The position numbers were made by a program, and so were the translations under genes. A stretch of DNA of 64,000 nucleotides from Gallionella sp. (GTDB lineage Bacteria; Pseudomonadota; Gammaproteobacteria; Burkholderiales; Gallionellaceae), in contig JAUSAO010000083.1 in the NCBI GenBank assembly GCA_030652475.1, positions 1 through 64,000 on the forward strand, read 5' to 3'. Position 1 is the first letter of the stretch; each line of letters opens with the position of its first letter. This document shows positions 25,048 through 34,438 of the stretch, piece after piece. The notes under the pieces are model-generated. The model did not search any database. It was not told the DNA's origin and saw only the letters and a list, made by a program, of their open reading frames with translations.

Positions 25048-26157
25048 TCAGACATTGAAGCTGTAATGCTGCTCACGGAATATTGTCAGGCATGCATCTA
25101 CTGCTTGCGGGTCGTAAAAAATCTCGCGGTTTTTAGTGATTTCCGCAAGTGCTGCCTCTATCCCTAATCCTGGGCGATAAGGTCGGTGCGCCGAAATTGC
25201 CTCGATCACGTCCGCTACCGCAAGGATGCGCGCACCGAGCAGAATGGCATCACCCTTTAGCCCTTGCGGATAGCCGGAGCCGTCGAGCCGCTCATGATGT
25301 TGTAACACCATGAGTGCAATCGGCCAGGGGAAGTTAATGCCTTTCAGAATGCCATAACCCGCTTGCGGATGGATTTTGATCAGGCTGTACTCGATGTCGG
25401 TGATCTTGCCCGGCTTGCTAAGGATCTCAGCTGGAATCTGTATTTTTCCCAAGTCGTGCACGATCCCGGCAAGATGGATGGCATGCACCTGTTCCTCGGA
25501 CAGCCCCATCTGTCTGGCTATCGTCATCGCCAGATCGGCCACCCTGATCTGGTGTCCTGCGGTATAGGGATCGCGCATTTCAACGATGGTGGCGATAGCT
25601 TGCACAGTGTCGTCCAGGCTATCCTGTAGTTGCACCAATTGCTCCTGATTTTTGATCAGTGCAAGATTGCGTTCGTGGCGGGTATGCAAAGAGCGCACAC
25701 CGAACGCCATATCCCCGGCCATCTCTTCCAGCAGTTTGACTTCGCTGGGGGTGAAGGCGTTCACTTCTCCGGCACACACATTGAGGATGCCGAATACGGA
25801 ACCGTCTCCGTTGATCAGGGACAGCGCGATGCTGGCCGCATAGCCGTGTTGCTGTGCCGCGTTGCGCCACGGCAAATATTGCGGGTCGTTGGCGATGTCC
25901 TGACACAACTGTGTCGCACCGCTGCGGATGGCCCGCCCGCTTGGTCCCATGCCATGCCCGGCCTCCGCCCAAGTGAGCTGCAGGGCATCCAGATAACCTT
26001 CGTCATATCCGGCACGCGCCATGATTTTGATGGACTGGCTCTCGTCGTGCTGCGCATAGCCCACCCAGGCCAGGCGATAGCCTCGCTGGTGGACGATGGC
26101 CAAGCAGATTGCTTGCAATAACTCGTCTTCGTCGGTGGTGTGAACTTTCGGCGCCAT
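25048..26157 (-). CDS. GAF-HD-GYP cyclic-di-GMP phosphodiesterase (C-terminal part of a broken gene)
   Basis: This 369-residue frame has a GAF domain (about 10-155), a short helical linker and an HD-GYP domain (about 185-355). The metal-binding H234-D235 (IVHDLGKIQIP) and HHERLDGSGYPQGLKG at 287-302 are intact, so the domain could hydrolyse cyclic-di-GMP if made. It begins abruptly at VHTTDEDELLQAIC, a segment that in relatives lies mid-protein after a PAS domain. No good binding site precedes its ATG. It is most simply the C-terminal half of the gene at 26310-28340, separated by a frameshift and a stop. Expression as a free protein is possible but unproven. Confidence 0.8.
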   Translation of the reverse strand: MAPKVHTTDEDELLQAICLAIVHQRGYRLAWVGYAQHDESQSIKIMARAGYDEGYLDALQLTWAEAGHGMGPSGRAIRSGATQLCQDIANDPQYLPWRNAAQQHGYAASIALSLINGDGSVFGILNVCAGEVNAFTPSEVKLLEEMAGDMAFGVRSLHTRHERNLALIKNQEQLVQLQDSLDDTVQAIATIVEMRDPYTAGHQIRVADLAMTIARQMGLSEEQVHAIHLAGIVHDLGKIQIPAEILSKPGKITDIEYSLIKIHPQAGYGILKGINFPWPIALMVLQHHERLDGSGYPQGLKGDAILLGARILAVADVIEAISAHRPYRPGLGIEAALAEITKNREIFYDPQAVDACLTIFREQHYSFNV

Positions 26158-26309
26158 GGAGCCCGATTAACTTCGCCCAGCGTGGCGAGGGCGCGGTTGG
26201 TATGTTGAATCGTGGCTTCTGCCTGCTTGCGTTCGGTGACATCTTGGAATGAGCCTCTTACATTGACGACTTCTCCACCATCCTTGATGGGTTGCGCAAT
26301 GGTTCTAAC
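26158..26309 (-). pseudogene. Relic PAC segment joining the two halves of the sensor gene
   Basis: In the frame of the upstream gene, the sequence after the TGA at 26312-26310 continues with VRTIAQPIKDGGEVVNVRGS, then FQDVTERKQAE and NRALATLGEVNR. This is a textbook PAC end followed by the linker that should lead into VHTTDEDELL. The stop replaces a residue that is tryptophan in such motifs (KWVRT), so TGG to TGA is the likely change. The downstream block is in another frame, with 14 nt between the conserved parts. Confidence 0.85.
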
Positions 26310-28340
26310 TCATTTGTGATTGTCCTTGGCGGTCACTATCTCCAATTCCAGGTCGTAAGGCGTGCCGTCCTCAACGGCCGCCTTGATGGCCGCTTCAATT
26401 TTCTGCCGGGATTCGCCCTGATAAAACCCGATTCCGATTTCACGGCTGGTTTGTTCTTCCGGATTCATATCATGAATCCGGGCCACCTCTTCTGTCCATG
26501 TACCCTGGCCGGTACGGGGATCGAATTCCCAGCCGCCTATTTTTGCTATTCTGCCCATCTCGCTAAGCAGCGCCTCGCTTTTTTTCAGGGCATCTTCCAC
26601 CCGCTTGCGCTCGGTGAGGTCGTAGAAAATCACCAGGCTGGAGTCGCCCATCGGTGCCATGCTGAACTGGATGTCGCGCACGGTGCCATCCTTGCCGGTG
26701 ACTTTGTATTCCATCGGTTCGAGCTCGGCTCGGTTCCGCTGCGCCCTCTCCACCGCCGCCTGCCATGCTTGCGCGACGCGCTGCCGATAGGCGGGATCGG
26801 GATAGGCCTGCAGCCACCACTCCGCCAGCGTCGGGATGTCGGCCAGCGTGTAGCCGAACGTCTCGATGAATTTGCGGTTCAGGAACGTGATGTTCCCAAG
26901 TTCGTCGTTCATCGCCAGCGCCACTGGGGACAATTCGATGATTGAGCGGGACTTTGCCTCGCTCACGCGCAGCGCCGCCTCTGCCCGGTGGCGGCTAATG
27001 GCGATAACTGCGATGTTCGTGGCGGTGTCGATAAGCTTAAGATGCTCCGGCTGTGGCAGCCCCGGCTGGCGGTAATACATCGCGAACGTGCCGAACACCT
27101 GCCGCTGCGCGTCTAAAATCGGCGTGGACCAGCAGGCGCGCAACCCGTGCGGCAGCGCCGCTGCTTTATAATTCGCCCACAGCGGATCGGTGGCAATGTC
27201 CTCCACGAACACCGCCTCCTTTCGGTAGGCCGCCGTGCCGCACGATCCGGCGCTCGGTCCGATCGGCTGCCCGTCCACCGCCGCGACAAACTCCGCCGGC
27301 AGACTCGGCCCCGCGCCGTGGCGGACGTGTACGCCGTCTTCGTCGAGCAGGAGGATGGATCCCAGCATCCCTGGCAATTGAGCTTCGATGAGCCGGATCA
27401 GCGCGGTCAGCGTCTTCGGCAAAGGAGTCCCGATGGCGATCATCTCCAGCACCTGTTTCTGCCCGCTGAGCAGAGTTTCCGCCTGTTTGCTTTCGGTGAT
27501 GTCTTCGAGAATGTGCACGGAGTGAAGGTAAACACCTTGCTCGCCGTACACGGTGAAGGTGCGCGAACGGTAGTTTGCGTCACCGACGATTATTTCTTCT
27601 TCATCTGCCGCCGCCGTGCCTGCCTTGGCCATCACCCGCAGGCAACCGGCTAACGGCGCACCGGTTTTGGGGAAAATTTCGTAATAGGGCTGGCCGATGA
27701 TTTCCTGGAAGGGAATTCCGGCGTGTTGCTGGTAAGCGCGATTGCAGCGCAGGATGCGGAACTGCTTGTCGTGCAGGAAAAACGGATCGTTCACCACATC
27801 CAGCGCGGTCATCCACTCCTGATGCGCATCTTCGATTTTCTTGTGCATACTCTCAAGGTCTTCGAGCATGAACAACAGTGCACTGCGTTGGCCTTCTTTT
27901 ATCAGCTGGGTGGCGGCGGGCGGTGCTGCTGCATGGAGCGAATTTTCCAACGAACCGCTCGTGACTGGAATATCACCGGCTGGTTCGGCGGAAAGCGGTT
28001 TGCGCAGTGCGGCAATTTCCTCCACCAATTCTTTCATGCGCAGTTCGCGCCCGACGGTGAGTATCTGGAAGCGGTGCAACTCGTCGAGTTGCCGTTCGAG
28101 TTCGGCTTGCTGGTTCAGCGGCCGGAAAACCAGGAGATAGAGAGTGGGAGCAGCAATTGCGGTGAGTAGGATGGGATCGACGAACTTCCAGGCCATATTC
28201 CATAGAAGACCTTCATGCAGGGCCGTGGCGTGTATGCCTTCGATCATTGCCATGATTAAGAACTCACTCACCAGTATGATAAAACCCACCGCTATCACCA
28301 CTCTTGCAGGGGTCTTCAGGACTATCGGCAACATTTTCAT
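26310..28340 (-). CDS. PAS/GAF membrane sensor, N-terminal part of a broken cyclic-di-GMP signalling gene
   Basis: The 676-residue product starts at ATG 28340, with GGAG 7 bases upstream; a GTG four codons earlier is less likely. It has two N-terminal membrane helices (about 13-35 and 52-75), a helical region and a PAS domain ending in ILEDITESKQAE. A GAF domain follows (about 295-460, GTPLPKTLTALIRLIEAQLP), then a second PAS ending FYDLTERKRVEDAL and a third PAS that is cut off. The stop at 26310 falls inside the PAC motif of the third PAS. With the downstream frames it would have formed one sensor of about 1100 residues with an HD-GYP output. As it stands it has sensing modules and no output domain. 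Confidence 0.85.
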   Translation of the reverse strand: MKMLPIVLKTPARVVIAVGFIILVSEFLIMAMIEGIHATALHEGLLWNMAWKFVDPILLTAIAAPTLYLLVFRPLNQQAELERQLDELHRFQILTVGRELRMKELVEEIAALRKPLSAEPAGDIPVTSGSLENSLHAAAPPAATQLIKEGQRSALLFMLEDLESMHKKIEDAHQEWMTALDVVNDPFFLHDKQFRILRCNRAYQQHAGIPFQEIIGQPYYEIFPKTGAPLAGCLRVMAKAGTAAADEEEIIVGDANYRSRTFTVYGEQGVYLHSVHILEDITESKQAETLLSGQKQVLEMIAIGTPLPKTLTALIRLIEAQLPGMLGSILLLDEDGVHVRHGAGPSLPAEFVAAVDGQPIGPSAGSCGTAAYRKEAVFVEDIATDPLWANYKAAALPHGLRACWSTPILDAQRQVFGTFAMYYRQPGLPQPEHLKLIDTATNIAVIAISRHRAEAALRVSEAKSRSIIELSPVALAMNDELGNITFLNRKFIETFGYTLADIPTLAEWWLQAYPDPAYRQRVAQAWQAAVERAQRNRAELEPMEYKVTGKDGTVRDIQFSMAPMGDSSLVIFYDLTERKRVEDALKKSEALLSEMGRIAKIGGWEFDPRTGQGTWTEEVARIHDMNPEEQTSREIGIGFYQGESRQKIEAAIKAAVEDGTPYDLELEIVTAKDNHK

Positions 28341-28352
28341 AAGGTACTCCAC

Positions 28353-28880
28353 AATTCTGGCTGTTCAACAGTGGCGGAAAGTGCACGAAGAAGCGATGTG
28401 TGCAAACTAATCGTGGGGGGCTGAATACATAACCTGCAATCTAACAGCAAAACTCTTGATGTGATATGAAAAATATTTTACGCAGTACAGCAAGAGTTCC
28501 AGATGCGCATTTGAGTTCGAAATGCAACAGCCGCTGCTGGGTTCATAACCCTGCACTTGTTGCAGTCGGGAAGTAAGTTCCCTGATCACCGCCAGTGCTT
28601 GTGCCTCCGGTATGGCGGTCTATTCATTAGCCGACTTTTACAATTAGCGGAAGGCTCTGTTGCCGGATCTGCGTCTTGGCACCGTATTGGGTGAACAGGC
28701 TCGGCAAGATAAATTAAGTGCCGGGCAGGTTTTGTAATGAGGGGGGAATCTTGTCTGCGAAGTAAATGCGGCGGAGTGATTTTATCTTGCGCTGTGGTCG
28801 CTTCTATCGAAGCGGTGATTTTCTTGTCTGGTTCCAATGCGGCCTTAAATTTACCTGAGAATGGTGAAATTATTAATGGT
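28353..28880. other. Gap without a convincing gene
   Basis: Two overlapping minus-strand frames (28407-28589 and 28586-28837) exist, but neither has a good binding site or a recognisable family. The plus strand shows short frames broken by stops. The sequence looks like decayed or non-coding DNA. Confidence 0.5.
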
Positions 28881-28984
28881 TGCTCTGCAAGTCAATAAAC
28901 ACGGGGCTTCCAGAGGGCGCTTCTCAAAACGCGCTATAACGCGTTGCCGGGGGATGGGCAAGGGGGTAGGTTAGGGTGAAAAAA
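28881..28984. repeat. Diverged repeat, copy C
   Basis: It starts TGCAAGTCAATAAACAC exactly as copy A at 24840, then GGGCTTCCAGAG, CTTCTCAAAA and, after a similar interval, AAGGGGGTAGGTTAGGGT. It is in the same orientation as copies A and B, so the broken sensor gene is bracketed by direct repeats about 4.0 kb apart. Confidence 0.7.
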
Positions 28985-29090
28985 TGGACGCGAAATTTCG
29001 GCTCGACAGGATTTTGCGGATATTCGCCTGCAAGGAGGGTTGTTATGAATTGCGGGCGGGTTGGATGGCGCGGCTAGTCAAAGCGGGAAA

Positions 29091-29106
29091 TGTTTCACGT
29101 GAAACA
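29091..29106. promoter_or_regulatory. parS site after topA, within a 28-bp perfect palindrome
   Basis: Perfect TGTTTCACGTGAAACA, extended symmetrically by GGGAAA on the left (29085-29090) and TTTCCC on the right (29107-29112). It lies 12 bp beyond the topA stop codon, so the palindrome may also act as a transcript end for topA. Confidence 0.95.
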
Positions 29107-29123
29107 TTTCCCGATAAAAATAT

Positions 29124-31724
29124 TCAGGCTTTTTTGACAGTCGCTTTCTTGGCGGCGGGTTTTGCTGCCTTGCTTGCAGCTTTAGGCTTTGCCACAGCCT
29201 TGGGCGTGGCTTTGGGTTTCGCAGCCGTTTTGGGCTTGGCTGTTGCCTTGGGTTTAGCCGCTGCTTTCCTGGTGGTCTTTTTTCCGGTGTCTCCTTTTGC
29301 GGCTTTGGCGGCGATCAGTTCCAGCGCCTGTTCCAGTGTGATGTCGTCGGGTGAGACATCCTTGGGCAGCGTGGCGTTGACCTTGCCGTGGCGTGCGTAA
29401 GGGCCGTAGCGTCCGCTGCAAATCTCGACCGTGGTCTTGTCTTCCGGGTGGTCGCCCAGCGTGCGCAACACGGTGTTGCCATCTTTGGCTTGCGCCAGCA
29501 GTTCGGTTGCACGCTCCAGTGTGATGTCGAAGATGCTGTCGGAGCGCGGGATGGATTTGAATTTGCCGTCATGGCCGATGTAAGGACCGAAGCGACCGAT
29601 ATTGACGATGACTTTTTTGCTGGTTTCCGGGTGCAAACCCAGGTCGCGCGGCAGCGACAGCAGCTTCAGGGCGCTGGACAGGTCGGCCTGCTCGATAGGC
29701 ATTTCCTTGGGCCAGGAGACGCGCTTGGGTTTGGCTTTCTCGCCTTCGATCACTTCGCCGAGTTGCACGTAGTGGCCGTAAGGGCCGCGCAGCAGCAACA
29801 CCGCCTGGGCGGTATCTGGATGCGCGCCCAGCTCGACTCGGGCGCTGGCATCATCCTGCGTCTCGCCGCTGACGCTGCGTTTGTATTTGCATTCAGGGTA
29901 GTTGGTGCAGCTGATGAAACTGCCGTAGCGGCTGAGTTTTTTGGCCAGAGGTTTGCCACATTCCGGGCAGGCTTCGTCCAGTAACTCCTGCGGGCGTTCG
30001 ATATGGGTTTTTTCCTTGATCAGACCGGAGAAGCCCTTCCAGAATTCGTCCAGTACACCTATCCAGTCACGTTTGCCGTCTGAGACTTCGTCCAGCTCGT
30101 CTTCCAGCGAGGCGGTGAAGTTGTAATCGACATAGCGGGTAAAATGATCGGTGAGAAAACGCGTGACTACGCGACCCACATCGGTGGGCATGAAGCGCTT
30201 CTTATCGAGAACGGCATATTCACGGGTTTGCAGCGTGGAAATGATGGTGGCATAAGTTGAGGGGCGACCGATGCCGTATTCTTCCAGCGATTTAACCAGG
30301 CTGGCTTCCGTGAAGCGCGGTGGCGGCTGGGTGAAATGCTGTTCGCCGAACAGCTTGTCTATCGGCAATATATCGCCCTCAGCCAGTGGTGGTAGTTTGC
30401 TGCCCTGCTCTTCTTCTGCATCGTCCACATCTTCCATGTAAACGCTGATAAATCCAGCAAAAACAAGTACTTGTCCATTTGCACGGAAAAGTGTGTCGTC
30501 GCCACCCAGACGGATATCGGCGCTGACAGTATCATAGCGTGCCGGTGCCATCTGGCAGGCCAGGGTGCGCTTCCAGATCATTTCGTACAGTCTGGCCTGA
30601 TCAACGGTCAGGCGGTCACGCAGGCTGTCTGGTGTGCGCGTGATGGAAGTCGGGCGTATTGCTTCGTGCGATTCCTGGGCATTCTTGGTCTTGCTTTTGT
30701 ACGTGGGCGGTGTGCCAGGCAGATAGTCGCCGGAAAAATGTTCCTGAACGTAGTCACGAATTTCCTGCACGGCTTCCTTCGCCAGCGTTACCGAATCGGT
30801 ACGCATATAGGAAATCAGACCGACGCTCTGTCCGCCGACATCCACGCCTTCATACAGCGATTGCGCAGTGCGCATGGTGCGTTCGGCAGACATACCCAGT
30901 TTGCGTACGGCTTCCTGTTGGAGTGTGGAGGTGGTGAATGGTGCGGCGGCATAGCGTTGCTTGGCTTTCTTTTCCACCCGTACGACTTTGGGCGGCAGTT
31001 TGGCGTCGCTCAGTTTGGTAAGGATGGCGTCATATTCGGCCTGACTGCCAATCGAAAGTTGCTCCAGTTTCTTGCCCTGATACTGGAATAGCCGGGATGA
31101 AAATGGCTGGAAGTCCTTGTGGCTGTCCAGATGCACCGTCCAGTATTCCTGGCTGGTGAATGCCTCAATTTGTAACTCGCGCTCGACAATCAGGCGCAAG
31201 GCGGGGCTTTGCACGCGCCCTGCCGATAAGCCGGGGCGTATCTTGCGCCACAACAAAGGCGACAGATTGAATCCAACCAGATAGTCCAGTGCGCGTCGCG
31301 CCTGTTGAGCATTGACCAGCGGCATGGCAATTTCACGCGGGTTTGCGACCGCTTCGCGCACCGCTGATTGCGTGATTTCATAGAACACCACGCGCTTCAT
31401 ATTCTTGTTTTTAAAGCCTCTTTTTGCCTTGAGTAACTCGGCGATATGCCAGGCAATTGCCTCTCCTTCGCGGTCAGGATCGGGCGCTAGCAGGATATTC
31501 TCAGCGGAAGCGGCCGCTTTGGCGATGGCATCCATGTGTTTGCTGTTGCGCGCGATGGTTTCGTAGTTCATCGCAAAACCATTTTCGGTATCTACCGCGC
31601 CACTCTTGGGAACGAGATCGCGTACATGCCCGTAGGAGGCAAGCACCTCGAAATCATCACCCAGATACTTCTTGAGTGTCTTGGCCTTGGCCGGTGATTC
31701 TACGATTAAAAGATTAATTGCCAT
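29124..31724 (-). CDS. topA: DNA topoisomerase I
   Basis: Type IA enzyme that relaxes negative supercoils. The 866-residue protein starts with the TOPRIM fold (LLIVESPAKAKTLKKYLG; acidic triad near D82-D84-E86). The active tyrosine is Y306 in GLISYMRTDS. One four-cysteine zinc finger is clear (CPECGKPL to CTNYPEC, about 580-605), followed by topoisomerase C-terminal repeats. The last 50 or so residues are a low-complexity Ala-Lys-Pro tail made of PKA and KAA units, resembling the tails of histone-like proteins. It is divergent from nothing and lies upstream of a parS site. Confidence 0.97.
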   Translation of the reverse strand: MAINLLIVESPAKAKTLKKYLGDDFEVLASYGHVRDLVPKSGAVDTENGFAMNYETIARNSKHMDAIAKAAASAENILLAPDPDREGEAIAWHIAELLKAKRGFKNKNMKRVVFYEITQSAVREAVANPREIAMPLVNAQQARRALDYLVGFNLSPLLWRKIRPGLSAGRVQSPALRLIVERELQIEAFTSQEYWTVHLDSHKDFQPFSSRLFQYQGKKLEQLSIGSQAEYDAILTKLSDAKLPPKVVRVEKKAKQRYAAAPFTTSTLQQEAVRKLGMSAERTMRTAQSLYEGVDVGGQSVGLISYMRTDSVTLAKEAVQEIRDYVQEHFSGDYLPGTPPTYKSKTKNAQESHEAIRPTSITRTPDSLRDRLTVDQARLYEMIWKRTLACQMAPARYDTVSADIRLGGDDTLFRANGQVLVFAGFISVYMEDVDDAEEEQGSKLPPLAEGDILPIDKLFGEQHFTQPPPRFTEASLVKSLEEYGIGRPSTYATIISTLQTREYAVLDKKRFMPTDVGRVVTRFLTDHFTRYVDYNFTASLEDELDEVSDGKRDWIGVLDEFWKGFSGLIKEKTHIERPQELLDEACPECGKPLAKKLSRYGSFISCTNYPECKYKRSVSGETQDDASARVELGAHPDTAQAVLLLRGPYGHYVQLGEVIEGEKAKPKRVSWPKEMPIEQADLSSALKLLSLPRDLGLHPETSKKVIVNIGRFGPYIGHDGKFKSIPRSDSIFDITLERATELLAQAKDGNTVLRTLGDHPEDKTTVEICSGRYGPYARHGKVNATLPKDVSPDDITLEQALELIAAKAAKGDTGKKTTRKAAAKPKATAKPKTAAKPKATPKAVAKPKAASKAAKPAAKKATVKKA

Positions 31725-31733
31725 GCGCGTTGT

Positions 31734-32189
31734 TCAATGTAAATGAGTGGAATGTAGGGGGGTGAGCAACTCTTCGATCACCAGCGGGCTAAGGTCCTGA
31801 TGACGATTCCATAGCACGATCAACATGATAAGTTTGAGTTTGTCCAGTCCGAGAGATTTTTGTTGCAGTGCAACAGCCCGGTCAATAACAATTTCACGCT
31901 CGACGATGGAAATCATTTTTTGCTGTTCGGCAAACAATAAAAATTGACGTGCCTCATCGTCGATGCGCTGGACTTCCAGTTCGGCAAAACAACGTACCCC
32001 TGCATGCGTCAGGGTGGCAGGATAGCTATCGGAGTCTTGCAGTTGTAAGCCGGATAACCAGGTCAGTGCTTCACTTATGTCCTCGCCTTCAAAACCGGCG
32101 GCAGAGAGTTTGCGCGACAGCTTGTCCGGTGCCGGGTAGCTGCCCGCATCGATATAGCTTTCAAACAGGTACATTAAGATTTCAAACAT
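31734..32189 (-). CDS. smg: Smg family protein (DUF494)
   Basis: Family of unknown biochemical role, found with dprA and topA or def in many proteobacteria. The 151-residue protein begins MFEILMYLFESYIDAGSY and contains LSRKLSAAGFEGEDISEALTWL, both typical of Smg. It has no membrane segment and the second half is helical. It lies 14 bp after dprA and 9 bp before topA, so dprA-smg-topA form a transcription unit. Confidence 0.92.
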   Translation of the reverse strand: MFEILMYLFESYIDAGSYPAPDKLSRKLSAAGFEGEDISEALTWLSGLQLQDSDSYPATLTHAGVRCFAELEVQRIDDEARQFLLFAEQQKMISIVEREIVIDRAVALQQKSLGLDKLKLIMLIVLWNRHQDLSPLVIEELLTPLHSTHLH

Positions 32190-32203
32190 GATTTGCGTGG
32201 TGT

Positions 32204-33289
32204 TTAGTTAATTCGTTGGAACAAACCACCGGGTAGCGCAGTAATGCGGCCTTCCAGCTCAAGCGGCAACAGCATGGCGGATAGCTGGCTAACCGTCAAG
32301 CCACTGCGTGTACAAAGCCCATCCATGCTCACCGGATCGAAGCCGATTAGTGCCAGCAGATCGGAGCCCTGATATTGCGAGTCGGACGTTTCTGGCTTGC
32401 CTGAATATACGTGGCGCACGCCGGGCAACTCTTCGAGTATGTCCTGGGCCGTTTCAGCCAGTTTTGCGCCTTGCTTGATGAGTGCATGACAGCCCTTGCT
32501 TTGCGGCGAGTGTATAGAGCCGGGAATGGCGAATACGTCTCTGCCCTGTTCCATCGCCAGCCGTGCGGTAATCAGCGAACCGCTTTGCAGCGAAGCTTCT
32601 ACCACCAGACAACCGATACTCATGCCGCTGATAATGCGGTTGCGGCGCGGAAAGTTTGTGGCGACGGGCGGCGTGCCAAGTGGGAATTCCGAGATTAACG
32701 TGCCTTGTGCTGCAAGAGCATGAGCCAGATCACGATTGGCCGCAGGGTAAACCTTGTCCAGCCCCGTTCCGACCACAGCGATGCTGCCGCTCATTCCGCG
32801 CAATGCGCCACGATGGGCGGCCGCATCTATACCGTGCGCCATGCCACTGATGATGCACAGTCCGGCATCACTCAATGATTTTGAAAATTCCTCCGCGTTG
32901 CTCTTGCCCTGTGGTGTGGCATTGCGACTGCCTACAATGGCGAGCGCTGTGGCATTCAGCAAATCGCGCCGTCCTTTGACATACAGCAAAAGCGGCGGGT
33001 CAGCGATGTTGAGCAGCGCTTGCGGGTAGTCGCTATCGCCAAGCGTAACAATATGATTCTGATCCTCTTTCAGCCAGTTTAACGCAGGCGCGAGCAGATC
33101 ATCGGTGATGCCACCGCTGATAGCGGCGGCAACCTCTGCTTTGACAAAAGATTTGAGTATGCTGACAGGCGCGGCCAAAACAGCATCGGGTGAACCGAAT
33201 TCCTGTAGCAAACGCCGCGCCCCTTCACCACCCAGTCCTCGTATCAGGCTGAGTGCCAGCCAGGCCTTGATTGAGATATCAATAGGCAT
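32204..33289 (-). CDS. dprA: DNA-processing protein DprA (Smf)
   Basis: DprA loads RecA on incoming single-stranded DNA during natural transformation. The 361-residue protein has a short N-terminal helical region, the Rossmann-like core (ALAIVGSRNATPQGK, SGMAHGIDAAAHRGAL, NRIISGMSIGCLVVEA) and a C-terminal winged-helix domain. Its presence does not prove competence, since the gene is widespread. Confidence 0.95.
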   Translation of the reverse strand: MPIDISIKAWLALSLIRGLGGEGARRLLQEFGSPDAVLAAPVSILKSFVKAEVAAAISGGITDDLLAPALNWLKEDQNHIVTLGDSDYPQALLNIADPPLLLYVKGRRDLLNATALAIVGSRNATPQGKSNAEEFSKSLSDAGLCIISGMAHGIDAAAHRGALRGMSGSIAVVGTGLDKVYPAANRDLAHALAAQGTLISEFPLGTPPVATNFPRRNRIISGMSIGCLVVEASLQSGSLITARLAMEQGRDVFAIPGSIHSPQSKGCHALIKQGAKLAETAQDILEELPGVRHVYSGKPETSDSQYQGSDLLALIGFDPVSMDGLCTRSGLTVSQLSAMLLPLELEGRITALPGGLFQRIN

Positions 33290-33318
33290 GAATCAAGTGA
33301 AACTCGCGTAGTAGGCTG

Positions 33319-34347
33319 TCAGGGAGTGAGGGCGTGATCCATGAGTTGTACGGGCAGGCGGGTTTGCATCACCAGCGCGTATGAAACCTTTTCAAACACA
33401 CGGAACACAAACAGGTAACCGTAGCGCTCATCCGGCATGGCGAGGTCTTTACCTTCGTGTTGAACGATACGGCCTTTACGGTACATAGCCAGTACATGGC
33501 CGCTTTGTAAGCCATCGCGCTCACCCTTGTTAAGGGTAATCACCGTGTTTTGGCCGGCTTGCGAAACGCCGCCATATATTGAAATTACGCTGGCCTTTAT
33601 GTGGCTGTCCGGTGCGCGTGGCAGGTAATTGCGAGATTCGATGGCGCTGGGGGCCACCAGACGATCACCTAATTTAATTTCCTGTTTGGAATGCGTGACA
33701 ACTACGGTGCTGATATCGGCCAATTCCCTGACCTCGATTTCACCGAGATAGATGGCCTCGTGACCAAGAGTTTCGCGGGTATTCGGATCAATAAAGGTTT
33801 TGCCGGGGCGATAAACCTGCCATTTGTTGCCTTGCTCGCCTGTCAAACCTTTGGCGTAGGCGATATCGCCGGATCCGAGAATAACCCGCCCTTCATGCAG
33901 CCCAACTAACACCGGGGCGCCTGCCAATACTTCGTCTGCCACCACCAAAGGCTGGCTCAAAAAGGGCTCAATAGCCGTGGATGGAATGCTGGGTATGGCA
34001 TCCTGCATGCCAATCCCGGCGCGGATTTGGGGTGACAGTTTGATTGTGTCGCTTCGGTCGGTAACGGTGCCGCCTATGCTTAATGTACCGCTGGCGCGAT
34101 CCAGAACGATTCTTTCCCCCGGATAAATCCAGTGCGGATCCTTGATGGTGTTTTTATTCATGCCCCAGATATATGGCCATCTCCACGGGTCACTGAAGAA
34201 CTTCCCGGAGATGTCCCATAAGGTGTCACCTTTGACGACGATGTATTGATCGGGGGCATCACTGCGGATCTGTGGGGGAGCTTCAGGCTGACCAGCAAAA
34301 GCCAAGACAGGCAATAAAAAGCAAATCAGCGATATAATCTTACGCAT
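33319..34347 (-). CDS. LysM domain protein, exported
   Basis: The start at ATG 34347 (MRKIISLICFLLPVLAFAGQ) gives a clear signal peptide cut near AFA; an upstream TTG would add seven residues. One LysM domain (about 33-85) follows: QYIVVKGDTLWDISGKFFSD. The rest, about 250 residues, is a beta-rich region of no recognised family with segments such as GERDGLQSGHVLAMYRKGR. Proteins of this kind are regular neighbours of dprA and def in betaproteobacteria and probably bind peptidoglycan in the periplasm. It is divergent from def across 91 bp. Confidence 0.88.
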   Translation of the reverse strand: MRKIISLICFLLPVLAFAGQPEAPPQIRSDAPDQYIVVKGDTLWDISGKFFSDPWRWPYIWGMNKNTIKDPHWIYPGERIVLDRASGTLSIGGTVTDRSDTIKLSPQIRAGIGMQDAIPSIPSTAIEPFLSQPLVVADEVLAGAPVLVGLHEGRVILGSGDIAYAKGLTGEQGNKWQVYRPGKTFIDPNTRETLGHEAIYLGEIEVRELADISTVVVTHSKQEIKLGDRLVAPSAIESRNYLPRAPDSHIKASVISIYGGVSQAGQNTVITLNKGERDGLQSGHVLAMYRKGRIVQHEGKDLAMPDERYGYLFVFRVFEKVSYALVMQTRLPVQLMDHALTP

Positions 34348-34438
34348 GGAAAACCCCGAAAGAGTCAAAGATAAAGGCGCACGGTGTTCCCGTGACGCTT
34401 TAAATTCTGCATCTAGTCAATTAAATTAGCAAGCATTT

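Noticed and set aside
28407-28837. Two overlapping minus-strand frames (60 and 83 residues) between the sensor and topA
   Set aside because: Neither has a good binding site, composition or family; kept only as part of a non-coding gap.
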